DNA from: Fictibacillus halophilus
Lineage (GTDB): Bacteria; Bacillota; Bacilli; Bacillales; Fictibacillaceae
Assembly (NCBI RefSeq): GCF_016401385.1
Contig: NZ_JAEACF010000003.1
Span: forward strand, 1-64,000
Reading direction: 5' to 3'
DNA: 64,000 bases
Position numbers and translations under genes: made by a program. Below the pieces are notes generated by a model. The model was not told the DNA's origin and made no database searches. It was given only the letters and a program-made list of their open reading frames with translations. Positions 1 to 8,420 of the stretch are shown here, piece by piece (the first letter of the stretch is position 1; every line of letters starts with the position of its first letter).

Positions 1-186
1 TAGCTGGGTAGCTACGTGTGGACGGGATAAGTGCTGAAAGCATCTAAGCATGAAGCCCCCCTCAAGATGAGATTTCCCATCACGCAAGTGAGTAAGACCC
101 CTTAGAGATGATGAGGTTGATAGGTCTGGTGTGGAAGCGTGGTGACACGTGGAGCTGACAGATACTAATCGGTCGAGGGCTTATCC
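1..186 (+). rRNA. 23S ribosomal RNA, 3' end (partial)
   Basis: The window opens inside the last part of a 23S rRNA gene. The conserved 3' segment ending in CTAATCGGTCGAGGGCTTA is present, as in Bacillus 23S genes. The 5' part lies outside the window. The 5S gene and a tRNA cluster follow, so this is the end of an rRNA operon. The exact 3' end is set by analogy. Confidence 0.95.
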
Positions 187-349
187 TTAAAAAGCATAAC
201 GTTTGGAAACGTCGTATCTAGTTTTGAGAGAACATAAAAAAATGATGAAAATCATTAAAAAATCTCTTGCAAAATGCTTTAAAATATAATAAAATTTATC
301 TTGTCCCAACAGGATAAATGATTTTGAGAGTGTTACATAAGTAACAAGG

Positions 350-465
<116 letters not shown>

Positions 466-511
466 TAAAATCTCAAAATTCCAACTTAGTTGTGGATTTT
501 CATTACATTAT

Positions 512-586
512 TCCACAGTAGCTCAGTGGTAGAGCTATCGGCTGTTAACCGATCGGTCGCAGGTTCGAGTCCTGCCTGTGGAGCCA
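512..586 (+). tRNA. tRNA-Asn (GTT)
   Basis: A complete cloverleaf of 75 nt including an encoded CCA. The anticodon loop reads CTGTTAA, giving anticodon GTT. It is the first tRNA after 5S rRNA. A nearly identical Asn gene lies at the other end of the window (63831-63905). Confidence 0.97.
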
Positions 587-595
587 TTTTTACTT

Positions 596-671
596 GCTTC
601 CATAGCTCAGCAGGTAGAGTGCTTCCATGGTAAGGAAGAGGTCACCGGTTCGAGCCCGGTTGGAAGCTCCA
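596..671 (+). tRNA. tRNA-Thr (GGT)
   Basis: A 76-nt cloverleaf with encoded CCA. The anticodon stem CTTCC/GGAAG encloses the loop ATGGTAA, so the anticodon is GGT (Thr). The T-arm GGTTCGAGCC is intact. Loop position 32 is A rather than the usual pyrimidine. Confidence 0.93.
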
Positions 672-702
672 TATCATATACTTAAACAAAACAAACAGTT
701 AT

Positions 703-777
703 GGCCCGTTGGTCAAGCGGTTAAGACACCGCCCTTTCACGGCGGTAACACGGGTTCGAATCCCGTACGGGTCACCA
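703..777 (+). tRNA. tRNA-Glu (TTC)
   Basis: A 75-nt cloverleaf with encoded CCA. The anticodon stem CCGCC/GGCGG encloses the loop CTTTCAC, so the anticodon is TTC (Glu). The T-arm is GGGTTCGAATCCC. Confidence 0.96.
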
Positions 778-794
778 TTTCTTATAAACACTTT

Positions 795-870
795 GGAGGA
801 TTAGCTCAGCTGGGAGAGCACCTGCCTTACAAGCAGGGGGTCGGCGGTTCGAACCCGTCATCCTCCACCA
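795..870 (+). tRNA. tRNA-Val (TAC)
   Basis: A 76-nt cloverleaf with encoded CCA. The anticodon loop CTTACAA gives anticodon TAC (Val). The acceptor stem is GGAGGAT/ATCCTCC. Confidence 0.96.
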
Positions 871-882
871 TTTTTTTTGCTT

Positions 883-958
<76 letters not shown>

Positions 959-1030
959 TGTTTACTTACTATGATAGTAGACACAAAAGCACATATTGGT
1001 GCTTGAAGAGTAACGTCTCTTTTTTTATGT

Positions 1031-1115
1031 GGAGGGGTAGCGAAGTGGCTAAACGCGGCGGACTGTAAATCCGCTCCCTCCGGGTTCGGCGGTTCGAATC
1101 CGTCCCCCTCCACCA
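1031..1115 (+). tRNA. tRNA-Tyr (GTA)
   Basis: An 85-nt class II tRNA with a long variable arm (CTCCCTCCGGGTTCGG region) and encoded CCA. The anticodon loop CTGTAAA gives GTA (Tyr). Confidence 0.96.
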
Positions 1116-1160
1116 TCTTATGTTTAACGATTCAAAAGTTAGACGATACTAATTGAATAC

Positions 1161-1234
1161 GCGGGTGTAGTTTAGTGGTAAAACAAGAGCCTTCCAAGCT
1201 CTGGTCGTGAGTTCGATTCTCATCACCCGCTCCA
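1161..1234 (+). tRNA. tRNA-Gly (TCC)
   Basis: A 74-nt cloverleaf with acceptor stem GCGGGTG/CACCCGC and encoded CCA. The anticodon loop CTTCCAA gives TCC (Gly). Confidence 0.96.
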
Positions 1235-1245
1235 TTTATTTCTTC

Positions 1246-1321
1246 GGGGCTTTAGCTCAGCTGGGAGAGCGCCTGCCTTGCACGCAGGAGGTCAGCGGTT
1301 CGATCCCGCTAAGCTCCACCA
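1246..1321 (+). tRNA. tRNA-Ala (TGC)
   Basis: A 76-nt cloverleaf with encoded CCA. The anticodon loop CTTGCAC gives TGC (Ala). It is the last tRNA of the cluster; a terminator follows at once. Confidence 0.96.
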
Positions 1322-1337
1322 TATACATAATCATTAT

Positions 1338-1364
1338 ACTTCAGGCGATGCCTGGAGTTTTTTT
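1338..1364 (+). terminator. Terminator of the rRNA/tRNA operon
   Basis: The hairpin ACTTCAGGC-GAT-GCCTGGAGT is followed by a run of seven T. It lies 17 nt after tRNA-Ala and closes the rRNA/tRNA transcription unit. Confidence 0.85.
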
Positions 1365-1463
1365 GTTGTTTTAGGAGACTTTTAAATATTTCACGTTTGA
1401 TAGAAATATTAACTTTTCGGCTGCTAGTATATAGTGTGATCACGTAAACGTATACTTGAGTCA

Positions 1464-1487
1464 GTTTTGGAGTAGGGTTAAGGGTAT
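1464..1487 (+). promoter_or_regulatory. Possible sigma-B-type promoter
   Basis: GTTTTG, a 12-nt spacer and GGGTAT. The -10 matches the sigma-B consensus exactly; the -35 matches GTTT only. No gene follows; a transcript starting here would cross the repeat array and end at the terminator at 1748-1776. This is a weak call made by eye. Confidence 0.25.
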
Positions 1488-1514
1488 GTGGCTTATAAGT
1501 ATTGTCGAACTATG

Positions 1515-1621
1515 ACGACTCGCCGATATAGGAGCAAAACTCGCCGAATTATAGCCGAAAATCGCCGTATTATCTGCGAAATATCTAGAATTATTGCTGA
1601 TATTTCTAGAATTAGCTCCAC
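1515..1621. repeat. Degenerate 21-23 nt tandem repeats, family B copy 1
   Basis: Three to four imperfect units of about 21-23 nt begin with ACTCGCCGATATAGGAGC and run on with diverging copies (ACTCGCCGAATTATAG, ATCGCCGTATTATCTG). A later part is built on TCTAGAATTA. The same motif, with CGCGGATA or CGTGGATA, recurs at 28721-28830 and 53153-53249, each time between genes. An open frame that crosses the array (1488-1706) has biased, repetitive content and no convincing ribosome binding site, so it is not called a gene. Confidence 0.6.
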
Positions 1622-1747
1622 AAATACCCCGAATGGTATTGCTTTAGCGGTCTATTTTTCAACTCATGTAACGGCACCTTCTAAAGAATCCCCATTTCAG
1701 TACTGACAAGTTAAAACAGAGTTCTGCTCATTAAGAAAAAACGGAAA

Positions 1748-1776
1748 GAAGATGGCTCGAAGCCATCTTCTTTTTA
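1748..1776 (+). terminator. Terminator upstream of rocF
   Basis: A perfect hairpin GAAGATGGCT-CGA-AGCCATCTTC followed by TTTTT. It does not follow any recognised gene, which suggests an unannotated short transcript from the 1365-1747 region, or insulation of rocF. The 580-nt stretch 1365-1944 otherwise holds the repeat array, a cre-like site and the rocF promoter. Confidence 0.8.
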
Positions 1777-1817
1777 TCCTTTCTTAACCCAAACCTTATA
1801 AATATGTAACTTAAGGT

Positions 1818-1831
1818 CGAAAGCGCTTTCT
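1818..1831 (+). promoter_or_regulatory. cre-like CcpA site upstream of rocF
   Basis: CGAAAGCGCTTTCT matches the catabolite-responsive element consensus TGWAARCGYTWNCW at 13 of 14 positions. It lies about 30 nt upstream of the proposed rocF -35 box. From that position CcpA could modulate rocF by carbon state, either activating or repressing. Confidence 0.6.
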
Positions 1832-1862
1832 TTTCGGTATATCTATGCAAGATTTTGTCCAG

Positions 1863-1892
1863 TTGAACCATGAAATCCCTTACAGCTACAAT
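1863..1892 (+). promoter_or_regulatory. rocF: Candidate sigma-A promoter of rocF
   Basis: TTGAAC, an 18-nt spacer and TACAAT, about 50 nt before the rocF start. No -24/-12 sigma-54 element of the kind that drives the roc genes of B. subtilis was seen. rocF may therefore be controlled differently here. Confidence 0.5.
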
Positions 1893-1944
1893 AGAGGTAG
1901 TGATTCTTTAGTTTTTTGTGTTTTTCATAAGGGAGGAAGAAAAA

Positions 1945-2844
1945 ATGTTGAAAGATATTACAGTAATCGGTGTACCGATGGATTTAGGACAAATGCGCCG
2001 CGGTGTGGATATGGGGCCGAGTGCGATTCGATATGCAGGTGTTGTTGAACGCCTTGAAAACCTGGATTATCGTGTAGAAGATTTTGGTGATATAGATATT
2101 GCTCGTCCAGAAAAACAAAGTAATGAAAACGAAGGCAATCTAAAAAATTTAAAGGGTGTAATTGAAGCGAGTGAAAAGCTCTCACAAACTGTTTCAACTG
2201 TAATCTCCAACAAGAAATTTCCACTTGTTTTAGGGGGAGACCATAGTATTGCGATCGGTACCTTAGCTGGGGTTTCTAAGCACTACGAGAATTTAGGTGT
2301 TATCTGGTATGATGCACATGGGGATTTAAATACAGCGGATACATCTCCGAGTGGAAACATCCATGGGATGCCTCTTGCTGTTAGTATTGGTATTGGTCAT
2401 GAGAGACTTACAAACATAAGCGATTACACACCAAAGATTAAACCTGAAAATATAGTGATTATTGGAGCTCGTTCTTTAGATGAAGGAGAACGTGAGCTGA
2501 TTAAAGAAAAAGGAATTAAAGTATATACGATGCATGAAGTTGATCGTCTTGGGATGGCGAAAGTTATGGAAGAGACGATTGAATACTTAGCACATACAGA
2601 TGGTGTTCACTTGAGTCTTGATTTAGATGGTCTTGATCCACATGATGCACCTGGTGTTGGAACGCCAGTACTCGGAGGAATCAGCTATAGAGAGAGTCAC
2701 TTGGCGATGGAAATGCTTGCTGAAGCAGAGGTTATTACTTCAGCAGAATTTGTAGAGGTTAATCCTATTTTAGATGAAAAGAACAAAACAGCGACGGTTG
2801 CTGTAGCTCTAATGGGTTCTTTATTTGGAGAAAAGCTACTATAA
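1945..2844 (+). CDS. rocF: Arginase
   Basis: Arginase hydrolyses L-arginine to ornithine and urea in the cytoplasm, the first step of arginine catabolism. The 299-residue product has the ureohydrolase manganese motifs in order: GGDHS at 97-101, DAHGD at 123-127 and SLDLDGLDP at about 224-232. Its length fits Bacillus RocF. The start at 1945 follows GGGAGGA by 8 nt; an in-frame upstream start at 1918 lacks a ribosome binding site. It stands alone between a terminator and its own terminator, away from other roc genes, with a cre-like site upstream. Confidence 0.96.
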   Translation: MLKDITVIGVPMDLGQMRRGVDMGPSAIRYAGVVERLENLDYRVEDFGDIDIARPEKQSNENEGNLKNLKGVIEASEKLSQTVSTVISNKKFPLVLGGDHSIAIGTLAGVSKHYENLGVIWYDAHGDLNTADTSPSGNIHGMPLAVSIGIGHERLTNISDYTPKIKPENIVIIGARSLDEGERELIKEKGIKVYTMHEVDRLGMAKVMEETIEYLAHTDGVHLSLDLDGLDPHDAPGVGTPVLGGISYRESHLAMEMLAEAEVITSAEFVEVNPILDEKNKTATVAVALMGSLFGEKLL

Positions 2845-2862
2845 TAGACTTAGAAAAAATAA

Positions 2863-2900
2863 AAACAGTTGCCTCTTTATAGATGCAACTGTTCTTTTTC
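2863..2900. terminator. Bidirectional terminator rocF / Spo0E-like gene
   Basis: AACAGTTGC and GCAACTGTT form a stem with T runs on both strands. It serves rocF on the plus strand and the convergent small gene on the minus strand, whose last codons run into it. Confidence 0.8.
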
Positions 2901-3047
2901 ATTTATGCGCTGATATTGGTTAAGCAGGTGATCAATCTCTTGTGAGAGCTCAACTACTTCTTGTGCGATTAGTGGAAGGTGTTTTGAGAGTTCATTCATT
3001 TGCTGTCTGGAGTGTTCGATCTGTTCGATTAATAAATCTCTGTGCAT
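2877..3047 (-). CDS. Spo0E-family aspartyl-phosphate phosphatase
   Basis: A 56-residue helical protein. The segment ELSQEIDHLLNQY near the C-terminus matches the Spo0E signature (S-Q-E-L/I-D followed by a hydrophobic pair and Y). Family members dephosphorylate Spo0A~P and delay sporulation. The start at 3047 (MHRDLL) is preceded by AAAGGGG at good spacing; a start nine codons upstream lacks this. The gene is convergent with rocF. Which response regulator it acts on cannot be told from sequence. Confidence 0.85.
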   Translation of the reverse strand: MHRDLLIEQIEHSRQQMNELSKHLPLIAQEVVELSQEIDHLLNQYQRINEKEQLHL

Positions 3048-3195
3048 ACAAACTACCCCTTTCTGCCTCAGCATAATATTTTATATGATTAATATTCCCA
3101 GGGCTGATTTGTTTGAAACGCATTATTTAGAAAAAAATACCTTTTTATTTCGTCAAATTCTGCAACATGATAAAATAAAAAAATATGAAAAGATT

Positions 3196-3221
3196 TGAAA
3201 CTAATGAAACGCTGGTACGTA
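3196..3221 (+). promoter_or_regulatory. sigW: Sigma-W autoregulatory promoter
   Basis: TGAAAC, a spacer of exactly 16 nt and CGTA. This is the textbook sigma-W consensus and sits 27 nt before sigW, as expected for autoregulation. Confidence 0.9.
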
Positions 3222-3247
3222 AATAAAATCCGAGTGGTGATAAAATA

Positions 3248-3823
3248 ATGGACGCCTTAATAGCGAATATGGTGACCCAAGTAAAAAAAGGGGACCAAGA
3301 AGCGTTTGAAGGCATTGTGGACCTGTTTAAAGATAAAATATACCGGCATTGTTTCCGGATGGTCGGCAATGGACATGAAGCAGAAGATCTAGCACAAGAA
3401 ACTTTTTTAAGAGCTTACCGTAATATAGGTAAGTACAATAGTGAATACAAATTTTCAACCTGGATTTTTCGTATCGCTACAAATCTCTGTATCGACAGGT
3501 TAAGGAAGAAGAAACCGGATTATTATCTGGATGCAGAAGTACCAGGTACAGAAGGTGCTACTATGTATAGTCAACTTTCTAGTGAAGAGCCCCTACCTGA
3601 AGAAGTGGTTACTGAGAATGAAGAGTGGAATGAACTCCAGGCAGAAATTATGAAGCTTCCTGAAAAATACAGGACAGCTATTCTTTTAAAATACGTTGAA
3701 GATCTCTCGTTAGAAGAGATCAGCAAGATTATGGACATACCCGTTCCAACAGTAAAAACTCGTATACATCGAGGTCGGGAAGCGTTGAAGAAAGTATTTC
3801 AAATGGTTGTAAAAACGAGGTGA
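3248..3823 (+). CDS. sigW: ECF RNA polymerase sigma factor SigW
   Basis: Directs RNA polymerase to the cell-envelope stress regulon (antimicrobial peptides, detergents, alkaline shock). The 191-residue product has region 2 (HEAEDLAQETFLRAYR and FSTWIFRIATNLCIDRLR) and region 4 (LPEKYRTAILLKYVEDLSLE through PVPTVKTRIHRGREALKK). It overlaps the ribosome binding region of rsiW. The upstream TGAAAC-N16-CGTA promoter shows autoregulation. The downstream order rsiW-cdaA-cdaR-glmM-glmS confirms sigW rather than another ECF factor. Confidence 0.97.
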   Translation: MDALIANMVTQVKKGDQEAFEGIVDLFKDKIYRHCFRMVGNGHEAEDLAQETFLRAYRNIGKYNSEYKFSTWIFRIATNLCIDRLRKKKPDYYLDAEVPGTEGATMYSQLSSEEPLPEEVVTENEEWNELQAEIMKLPEKYRTAILLKYVEDLSLEEISKIMDIPVPTVKTRIHRGREALKKVFQMVVKTR

Positions 3824-3828
3824 TAAAA

Positions 3829-4503
3829 ATGCATTGTGAAGCTTCCGTATATGATGAATTAATGAATAAAGTACTTGATGGTGATGCGACGAAAGAAGAA
3901 GAACAAAACTTTCACAATCATCTTAAGGATTGTGAGACGTGTAGAGAAGAGTTTGAGCTGCTGACGGTTACATTGAAGGAATTGCAGCTGCAATCCCATA
4001 TCAAGGCACCAGATGGCTTTACAGAGGCTGTGATGGCTAAACTGCCTAAAGAGAGGCAACAAGTAAAGTGGATGCGTTGGATGAAGAGCCATCCTGCTCT
4101 AACAGCTGCAGCGATTTTTGTGTTCTTTATGGCAGCATCCGTGTTCACGAGCTATAATCAACAAGACCTAGCCGTTGTAAAAGGCGAAGGTAACCTGCAG
4201 ATTAAAAAGAATGAGCGAGTAGTAGTCGTTCCTGCTGGTGAAACCATTAAAGGCGACTTAGTTGTAGAGAATGCAGATGTTCGAATAGAAGGCAGAGTTG
4301 AAGGTGACGTAACGGTCATAAAAGGCGATCAATATCTTGCATCAGCTGGAGAAGTAACGGGCCACAGTCAGGAAATTGGTCAAGTGGTCGAATGGGTATG
4401 GTATAAGTTAAAATCTTTGGTTAGTACGAATAATGAAGCAATGAATGATACTCATAAGGAAAGCCGTGTCCATACGGCTTTTTTTCTTGTTCAATTTCAC
4501 TAA
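3829..4503 (+). CDS. rsiW: Anti-sigma-W factor RsiW
   Basis: A membrane anti-sigma factor of 224 residues that holds SigW inactive until regulated proteolysis releases it. The N-terminal zinc anti-sigma motif HNHLKDCETC (H-x3-C-x2-C spacing after an earlier H) is clear. One membrane helix (about HPALTAAAIFVFFMAASVF) precedes an extracytoplasmic domain rich in beta strands. The ATG at 3829 is chosen because GAGG lies 8 nt upstream; a GTG at 3820 falls inside that site. The last dozen codons run through a terminator hairpin, so the C-terminal tail looks like a fortuitous extension. Confidence 0.95.
   Translation: MHCEASVYDELMNKVLDGDATKEEEQNFHNHLKDCETCREEFELLTVTLKELQLQSHIKAPDGFTEAVMAKLPKERQQVKWMRWMKSHPALTAAAIFVFFMAASVFTSYNQQDLAVVKGEGNLQIKKNERVVVVPAGETIKGDLVVENADVRIEGRVEGDVTVIKGDQYLASAGEVTGHSQEIGQVVEWVWYKLKSLVSTNNEAMNDTHKESRVHTAFFLVQFH
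4461..4486 (+). terminator. Terminator of sigW-rsiW (inside the rsiW 3' end)
   Basis: AAGCCGT and ACGGCTT pair around a 6-nt loop and are followed by a T run. The hairpin is within the last codons of rsiW, so transcription of sigW-rsiW largely stops before cdaA. Confidence 0.75.
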
Positions 4504-4575
4504 ACTAAAAATATCAGCCAACCATCATTAGTAAAACATGTGAGTGTCATGCCAAGTTTTCTTTACATTGAGGTA

Positions 4576-4584
4576 TGCTATAAT
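4576..4584 (+). promoter_or_regulatory. Extended -10 promoter of cdaA operon
   Basis: TGCTATAAT gives a perfect TATAAT with an extended TG motif. The -35 region is weak. It lies about 120 nt upstream of cdaA and after the rsiW terminator, so it is the likely sigma-A start for cdaA-cdaR-glmM. Confidence 0.5.
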
Positions 4585-4705
4585 AAGTAGGTTAAAATTA
4601 TTTCAGAGTGTTTAAAAGAATACTACTTCATATGAGGTTTTCAATAATAATTTATAACCACTAAATACTTCAACTTGGAAGACAAACCGGGTTGGGAGGG
4701 AATTT

Positions 4706-5539
4706 ATGTTACCAATCGCAGATTTTAATATATTCAATTACATTACACAGATCATAGATATCTTGTTAGTGACGTATGTGATCTATAAGCTGATCATGTT
4801 GATACGTGGAACGAAAGCCGTTCAATTGTTAAAAGGGATAACCGTAATCATTGTGGTTTGGTTCCTTAGCAGTTCGTTTGATCTTAGAACGATGTCTTGG
4901 CTGATGGATAAAGTGATTACATACGGTCTTCTTGCCATCATCATCATTTTCCAACCAGAGTTAAGACGAGCGTTAGAGCAACTTGGACGTGGAAAGTTCT
5001 TTTCTCGTACCGGACTGCCTGAGGAAGAAGAAACGGAAAAAGCCATTGCAGCGATCTGTAAGTCGACGAACTATATGTCTAAGCGACGTATAGGAGCAAT
5101 TATGTCAATTGAGCGAGAAACAGGATTAAGTGAGTACGTGGAAACAGGTATTCCGATTAAAGCGCATCTCTCTTCCGAATTATTGACGAATATATTTGTA
5201 CCGAACACGCCGTTACATGATGGAGCTGTCATCATTAAACAAAGTCAGATCTATGCAGCAGGTTGCTACTTACCATTAACGGAAAGTCCGTTTGTTTCAA
5301 AAGAGCTTGGAACAAGACATAGAGCGGCACTAGGGATCAGTGAAGTAACAGATGCCATAACGGTTATCGTTTCTGAGGAAACAGGTACGATCTCTCTTAC
5401 GAAGAATGGAGAAATCTATCGTAACCTGGACGAAGAGTCATTAAGAAATTTGTTAAACGCAGAATTGATTATTGCCAACAAGTCCACTTCCTCAACTCGC
5501 TGGAATTGGAGGGGAAAGAAAAATGGACAAACTCCTTAG
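4706..5539 (+). CDS. cdaA: Diadenylate cyclase CdaA
   Basis: Makes the second messenger cyclic di-AMP from two ATP; it acts in cell-wall and potassium homeostasis. The product has 277 residues. Three membrane helices occupy about residues 10-85. The DAC domain follows, with the catalytic DGA motif at 172-174 and RHR at 204-206. The start follows GGGAGGG. Its 3' end overlaps cdaR by 17 nt, and glmM follows, matching the conserved cdaA-cdaR-glmM operon in which CdaR and GlmM modulate CdaA. Confidence 0.97.
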   Translation: MLPIADFNIFNYITQIIDILLVTYVIYKLIMLIRGTKAVQLLKGITVIIVVWFLSSSFDLRTMSWLMDKVITYGLLAIIIIFQPELRRALEQLGRGKFFSRTGLPEEEETEKAIAAICKSTNYMSKRRIGAIMSIERETGLSEYVETGIPIKAHLSSELLTNIFVPNTPLHDGAVIIKQSQIYAAGCYLPLTESPFVSKELGTRHRAALGISEVTDAITVIVSEETGTISLTKNGEIYRNLDEESLRNLLNAELIIANKSTSSTRWNWRGKKNGQTP

Positions 5540-6842
5540 TAGTTCATGGTTTGTAAAAATTATTGCTTTCCTCCTTGCCCTCATGATGTATACGATCGTA
5601 ACGATGGAGACGCAGGAAGAAGCAGCGAACAATTCGATATTCTCAAAAATGTATACAGAAAGTGAGACGATCGAGAACGTACAGATCAAACCGTACTTTG
5701 ATGACAATCAATATGTTCTTACCGATATGCCATCATCGGTCGACCTTACATTAACAGGATCCAGCCGTTTGATTACAAAGGCGACAAAAGTGGATAAAGA
5801 ATTCGAAGTCTATATTGACCTAACCAATATGAAACCTGGAAACAAGCGGGTTAAAGTTCAAGTTCAAGGTCTGCCTGAGGGTGTTAAGGCCAAGATTAAC
5901 CCTGATTACGTGGATGTTATTCTGCATAAAAAAGTAACAAAAGAGATGAACGTTAATGTGGACTTGAAAAACAAAAGAAAAATGCCTGAAGGATATACAG
6001 CAGGTGAAGTTGAGTTCTCACCGAGAACGGTCGATGTGACAGGTGCTGAAGGGATGATCGAACAGATTTCATTCATTACAGGGTTCGTTGATGTAACGGA
6101 TGCAGATGAAGCGATTCAAACAAAAGTTCCTCTGCGTGCATACAATCAACAAGGAGATTTAATTGATGTTCAGATCAACCCAGGAGTAGCTGAAGTATCC
6201 GTACCGATCAAGAAACCGAAGAAAACGGTACCGATATCTATCGAAACGAAAGGGGAATTAGATGAGGGACTTTCCCTTCAATCGATCACATCTGATCCAA
6301 GTGAGATTACATTAACTGGTACAACAACTTCTTTGGATAAAATTGATTCATTTAAAGAGATAACGATAGATTTAAGCGAGATCAAAAAAGATACGACACT
6401 GACCGTTGATGTCCCAGTACCAGATGGGATCGACGACGTTTCATTAGAAGAAGTAAAAGTAGAAGTGAACGTTGAAGAAACAGGTACTGAAGCAGAAACG
6501 GAAACAGAAGCGGGCAATGAACCAGAAACAGAACCAGAAGTCGATCAAGAGACGACAAAAACATTCAGTGATGTTCCATTAACACTGCTCGGAAGCGATG
6601 CTGACAAACAAGCAACGATATTAGATCCAGCAGATGGTGTTGTAGATGTAACGGTAAGAGGAAAAAAGAGTGTGCTCAATTCTCTTAAAAAGTCAGATCT
6701 GCAGGGAATCGTAGATGTGAGTTCACTTGATCAAGGAACACATAACGTGAAGATAGATTGGAAAAATCCAGGGGATGTTGAACTTACAGGTACAGTTCAG
6801 GAAGCCAGTGTGGAAATTCAAACAGAGACTAGCAGTCAATAG
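5523..6842 (+). CDS. cdaR: CdaA regulatory protein CdaR (YbbR)
   Basis: A 439-residue membrane-anchored regulator of CdaA. One N-terminal helix (about WFVKIIAFLLALMMYTIV) is followed by repeated YbbR domains on the outer face. An acidic Glu/Thr-rich linker (around residues 318-340) separates the third and fourth repeats. The start at 5523 is preceded by GGAGGGG and lies within the end of cdaA; an in-frame upstream GTG/ATG at 5472 has no such site. Confidence 0.94.
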   Translation: MDKLLSSSWFVKIIAFLLALMMYTIVTMETQEEAANNSIFSKMYTESETIENVQIKPYFDDNQYVLTDMPSSVDLTLTGSSRLITKATKVDKEFEVYIDLTNMKPGNKRVKVQVQGLPEGVKAKINPDYVDVILHKKVTKEMNVNVDLKNKRKMPEGYTAGEVEFSPRTVDVTGAEGMIEQISFITGFVDVTDADEAIQTKVPLRAYNQQGDLIDVQINPGVAEVSVPIKKPKKTVPISIETKGELDEGLSLQSITSDPSEITLTGTTTSLDKIDSFKEITIDLSEIKKDTTLTVDVPVPDGIDDVSLEEVKVEVNVEETGTEAETETEAGNEPETEPEVDQETTKTFSDVPLTLLGSDADKQATILDPADGVVDVTVRGKKSVLNSLKKSDLQGIVDVSSLDQGTHNVKIDWKNPGDVELTGTVQEASVEIQTETSSQ

Positions 6843-6860
6843 TTGAAGGAGAGAGCAATA

Positions 6861-8201
6861 ATGGGAAAATATTTTGGTACTGACGGAGTTAGAGGAGTTG
6901 CAAATACAGAGCTTACGCCTGAATTAGCATTTAAATTAGGACGCTTTGGAGGGTATGTTCTTACAAAAAATACAGAAAGACCTAAAATCTTAATCGGACG
7001 TGACACGCGTATTTCGGGACAAATGCTAGAAGGTGCTCTTGTGGCAGGTCTTCTATCCATTGGTGCAGAAGTGATGCGTTTAGGCGTAATCTCGACTCCT
7101 GGAGTTGCTTTCTTAACAAAAGCTTTAGGCGCACAAGCGGGTGTAATGATCTCAGCGTCACATAACCCTGTAGCGGATAACGGCATCAAATTCTTTGGAG
7201 CAGACGGTTTTAAACTGTTAGATGAGCAAGAAAATGAGATTGAAGCCCTTTTAGATAATGAAACGGATGAACTTCCACGTCCTGTAGGCGGCGACTTAGG
7301 TTCAGTCAGCGATTATTTTGAAGGCGGACAAAAGTATATGCATTATCTGAAACAAACGATTCCTGGAGATTTTTCTGGTCTTCATATCGCTTTAGACTGT
7401 GCGCACGGAGCGACATCGTCACATGCACCGCATCTGTTTGCTGATCTTGAAGCAGACATCTCAACGATGGGTACAAGTCCGAACGGCTTAAACATCAATG
7501 AAGGTGTAGGAAGTACACATCCTGAAAAGCTTGCTGAACTTGTAAAGGAAAAAGGCTGCGACATGGGACTTGCATTTGACGGAGATGGAGACCGTTTGAT
7601 CGCGATCGATGAAAAAGGAAACATTGTCGATGGAGACCAAATCATGTTCATCTGTGCGAAGCACCTGAAAGAGCAAGGGCGTTTGAAGCAAGATACAGTC
7701 GTTTCAACCGTAATGAGTAACTTAGGCTTCTATAAAGCTGTAGAAGCAAACGAGATGAAATCGGCGCAAACGGCAGTAGGTGACCGTTACGTAATGGAAG
7801 AGATGCGCAAGAACGACTTTAATCTAGGTGGAGAACAGTCTGGTCATATCATCTTCTTAGATTACACAACGACTGGAGACGGACTTCTATCTGGCATTCA
7901 GCTTGCTTCAATCTTAAAAGCAACTGGAAAGCCATTATCAGAGCTTGCAGGTGAGATGACAAAATTTCCGCAGCTTCTTATCAATGTGAAGGTTGCGGAT
8001 AAGTCTAAATTAAACGGCAACGATGCGATCAAAGCTGCCATCGACAAAGTAGAAACAGAGCTTGAAGGAAACGGCCGAGTTCTCGTTCGTCCTTCTGGAA
8101 CGGAGCCACTCGTGCGTGTAATGGTTGAAGCTCCAACAGAAGAACTCTGCCAAGAGCATGCGGATAAAATCGTAGAAGTAGTAAAGGCTGAGCTCGTATA
8201 A
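6861..8201 (+). CDS. glmM: Phosphoglucosamine mutase GlmM
   Basis: Converts glucosamine-6-phosphate to glucosamine-1-phosphate in UDP-GlcNAc synthesis. The 446-residue protein has the phosphoserine loop ISASHNP (Ser100), the magnesium loop DGDGDR and the phosphate-binding RPSGTEP near the C-terminus. The start at 6861 (MGKYFGTDG) follows GAAGGAG; a TTG at 6843 lies before that site and is rejected. It is the third gene of the cdaA operon and the step directly after GlmS. Confidence 0.98.
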   Translation: MGKYFGTDGVRGVANTELTPELAFKLGRFGGYVLTKNTERPKILIGRDTRISGQMLEGALVAGLLSIGAEVMRLGVISTPGVAFLTKALGAQAGVMISASHNPVADNGIKFFGADGFKLLDEQENEIEALLDNETDELPRPVGGDLGSVSDYFEGGQKYMHYLKQTIPGDFSGLHIALDCAHGATSSHAPHLFADLEADISTMGTSPNGLNINEGVGSTHPEKLAELVKEKGCDMGLAFDGDGDRLIAIDEKGNIVDGDQIMFICAKHLKEQGRLKQDTVVSTVMSNLGFYKAVEANEMKSAQTAVGDRYVMEEMRKNDFNLGGEQSGHIIFLDYTTTGDGLLSGIQLASILKATGKPLSELAGEMTKFPQLLINVKVADKSKLNGNDAIKAAIDKVETELEGNGRVLVRPSGTEPLVRVMVEAPTEELCQEHADKIVEVVKAELV

Positions 8202-8246
8202 ATTAATAAGAAACCCTCCCTCATAAAATAAAAAAGGGCACGAAAC

Positions 8247-8292
8247 ATATGCATATGCGGCTCACCGGAAGAGCTGTGTATGCATATTTTTA
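8247..8292 (+). terminator. Terminator after glmM
   Basis: A long hairpin: ATATGCATATGCGGCTC pairs, with wobble pairs, to GAGCTGTGTATGCATAT around ACCGGAA. A T run follows. It ends the cdaA-cdaR-glmM transcript before the separate glmS promoter. Confidence 0.8.
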
Positions 8293-8344
8293 TAATATGG
8301 AACATTATGTTTCAAGTTTTTCTAAAATCGGGAAAGAATAATAA

Positions 8345-8373
8345 TTGACGGTTTTGAAAAACCCGTGTATGAT
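8345..8373 (+). promoter_or_regulatory. glmS: Sigma-A promoter of glmS
   Basis: TTGACG, a 17-nt spacer and TATGAT, about 55 nt before the ribozyme core. It is a near-consensus promoter placed to give a long ribozyme-containing leader. Confidence 0.85.
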
Positions 8374-8420
8374 TATTTTTGTTTACTTCAAATAAAAGGA
8401 AGGAGTTAACAGTTAATCAT

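Noticed and set aside
1515..1621. Short repeats that could suggest a CRISPR array
   Set aside because: The units are contiguous, of about 21-23 nt, imperfect and without unique spacers, and no cas gene is in the window.
1488..1706. Open frame of 72 codons across the family B repeat
   Set aside because: Arg/Ile-rich content follows from the repeat units, there is no clear ribosome binding site, and the same repeat elsewhere has no matching frame.
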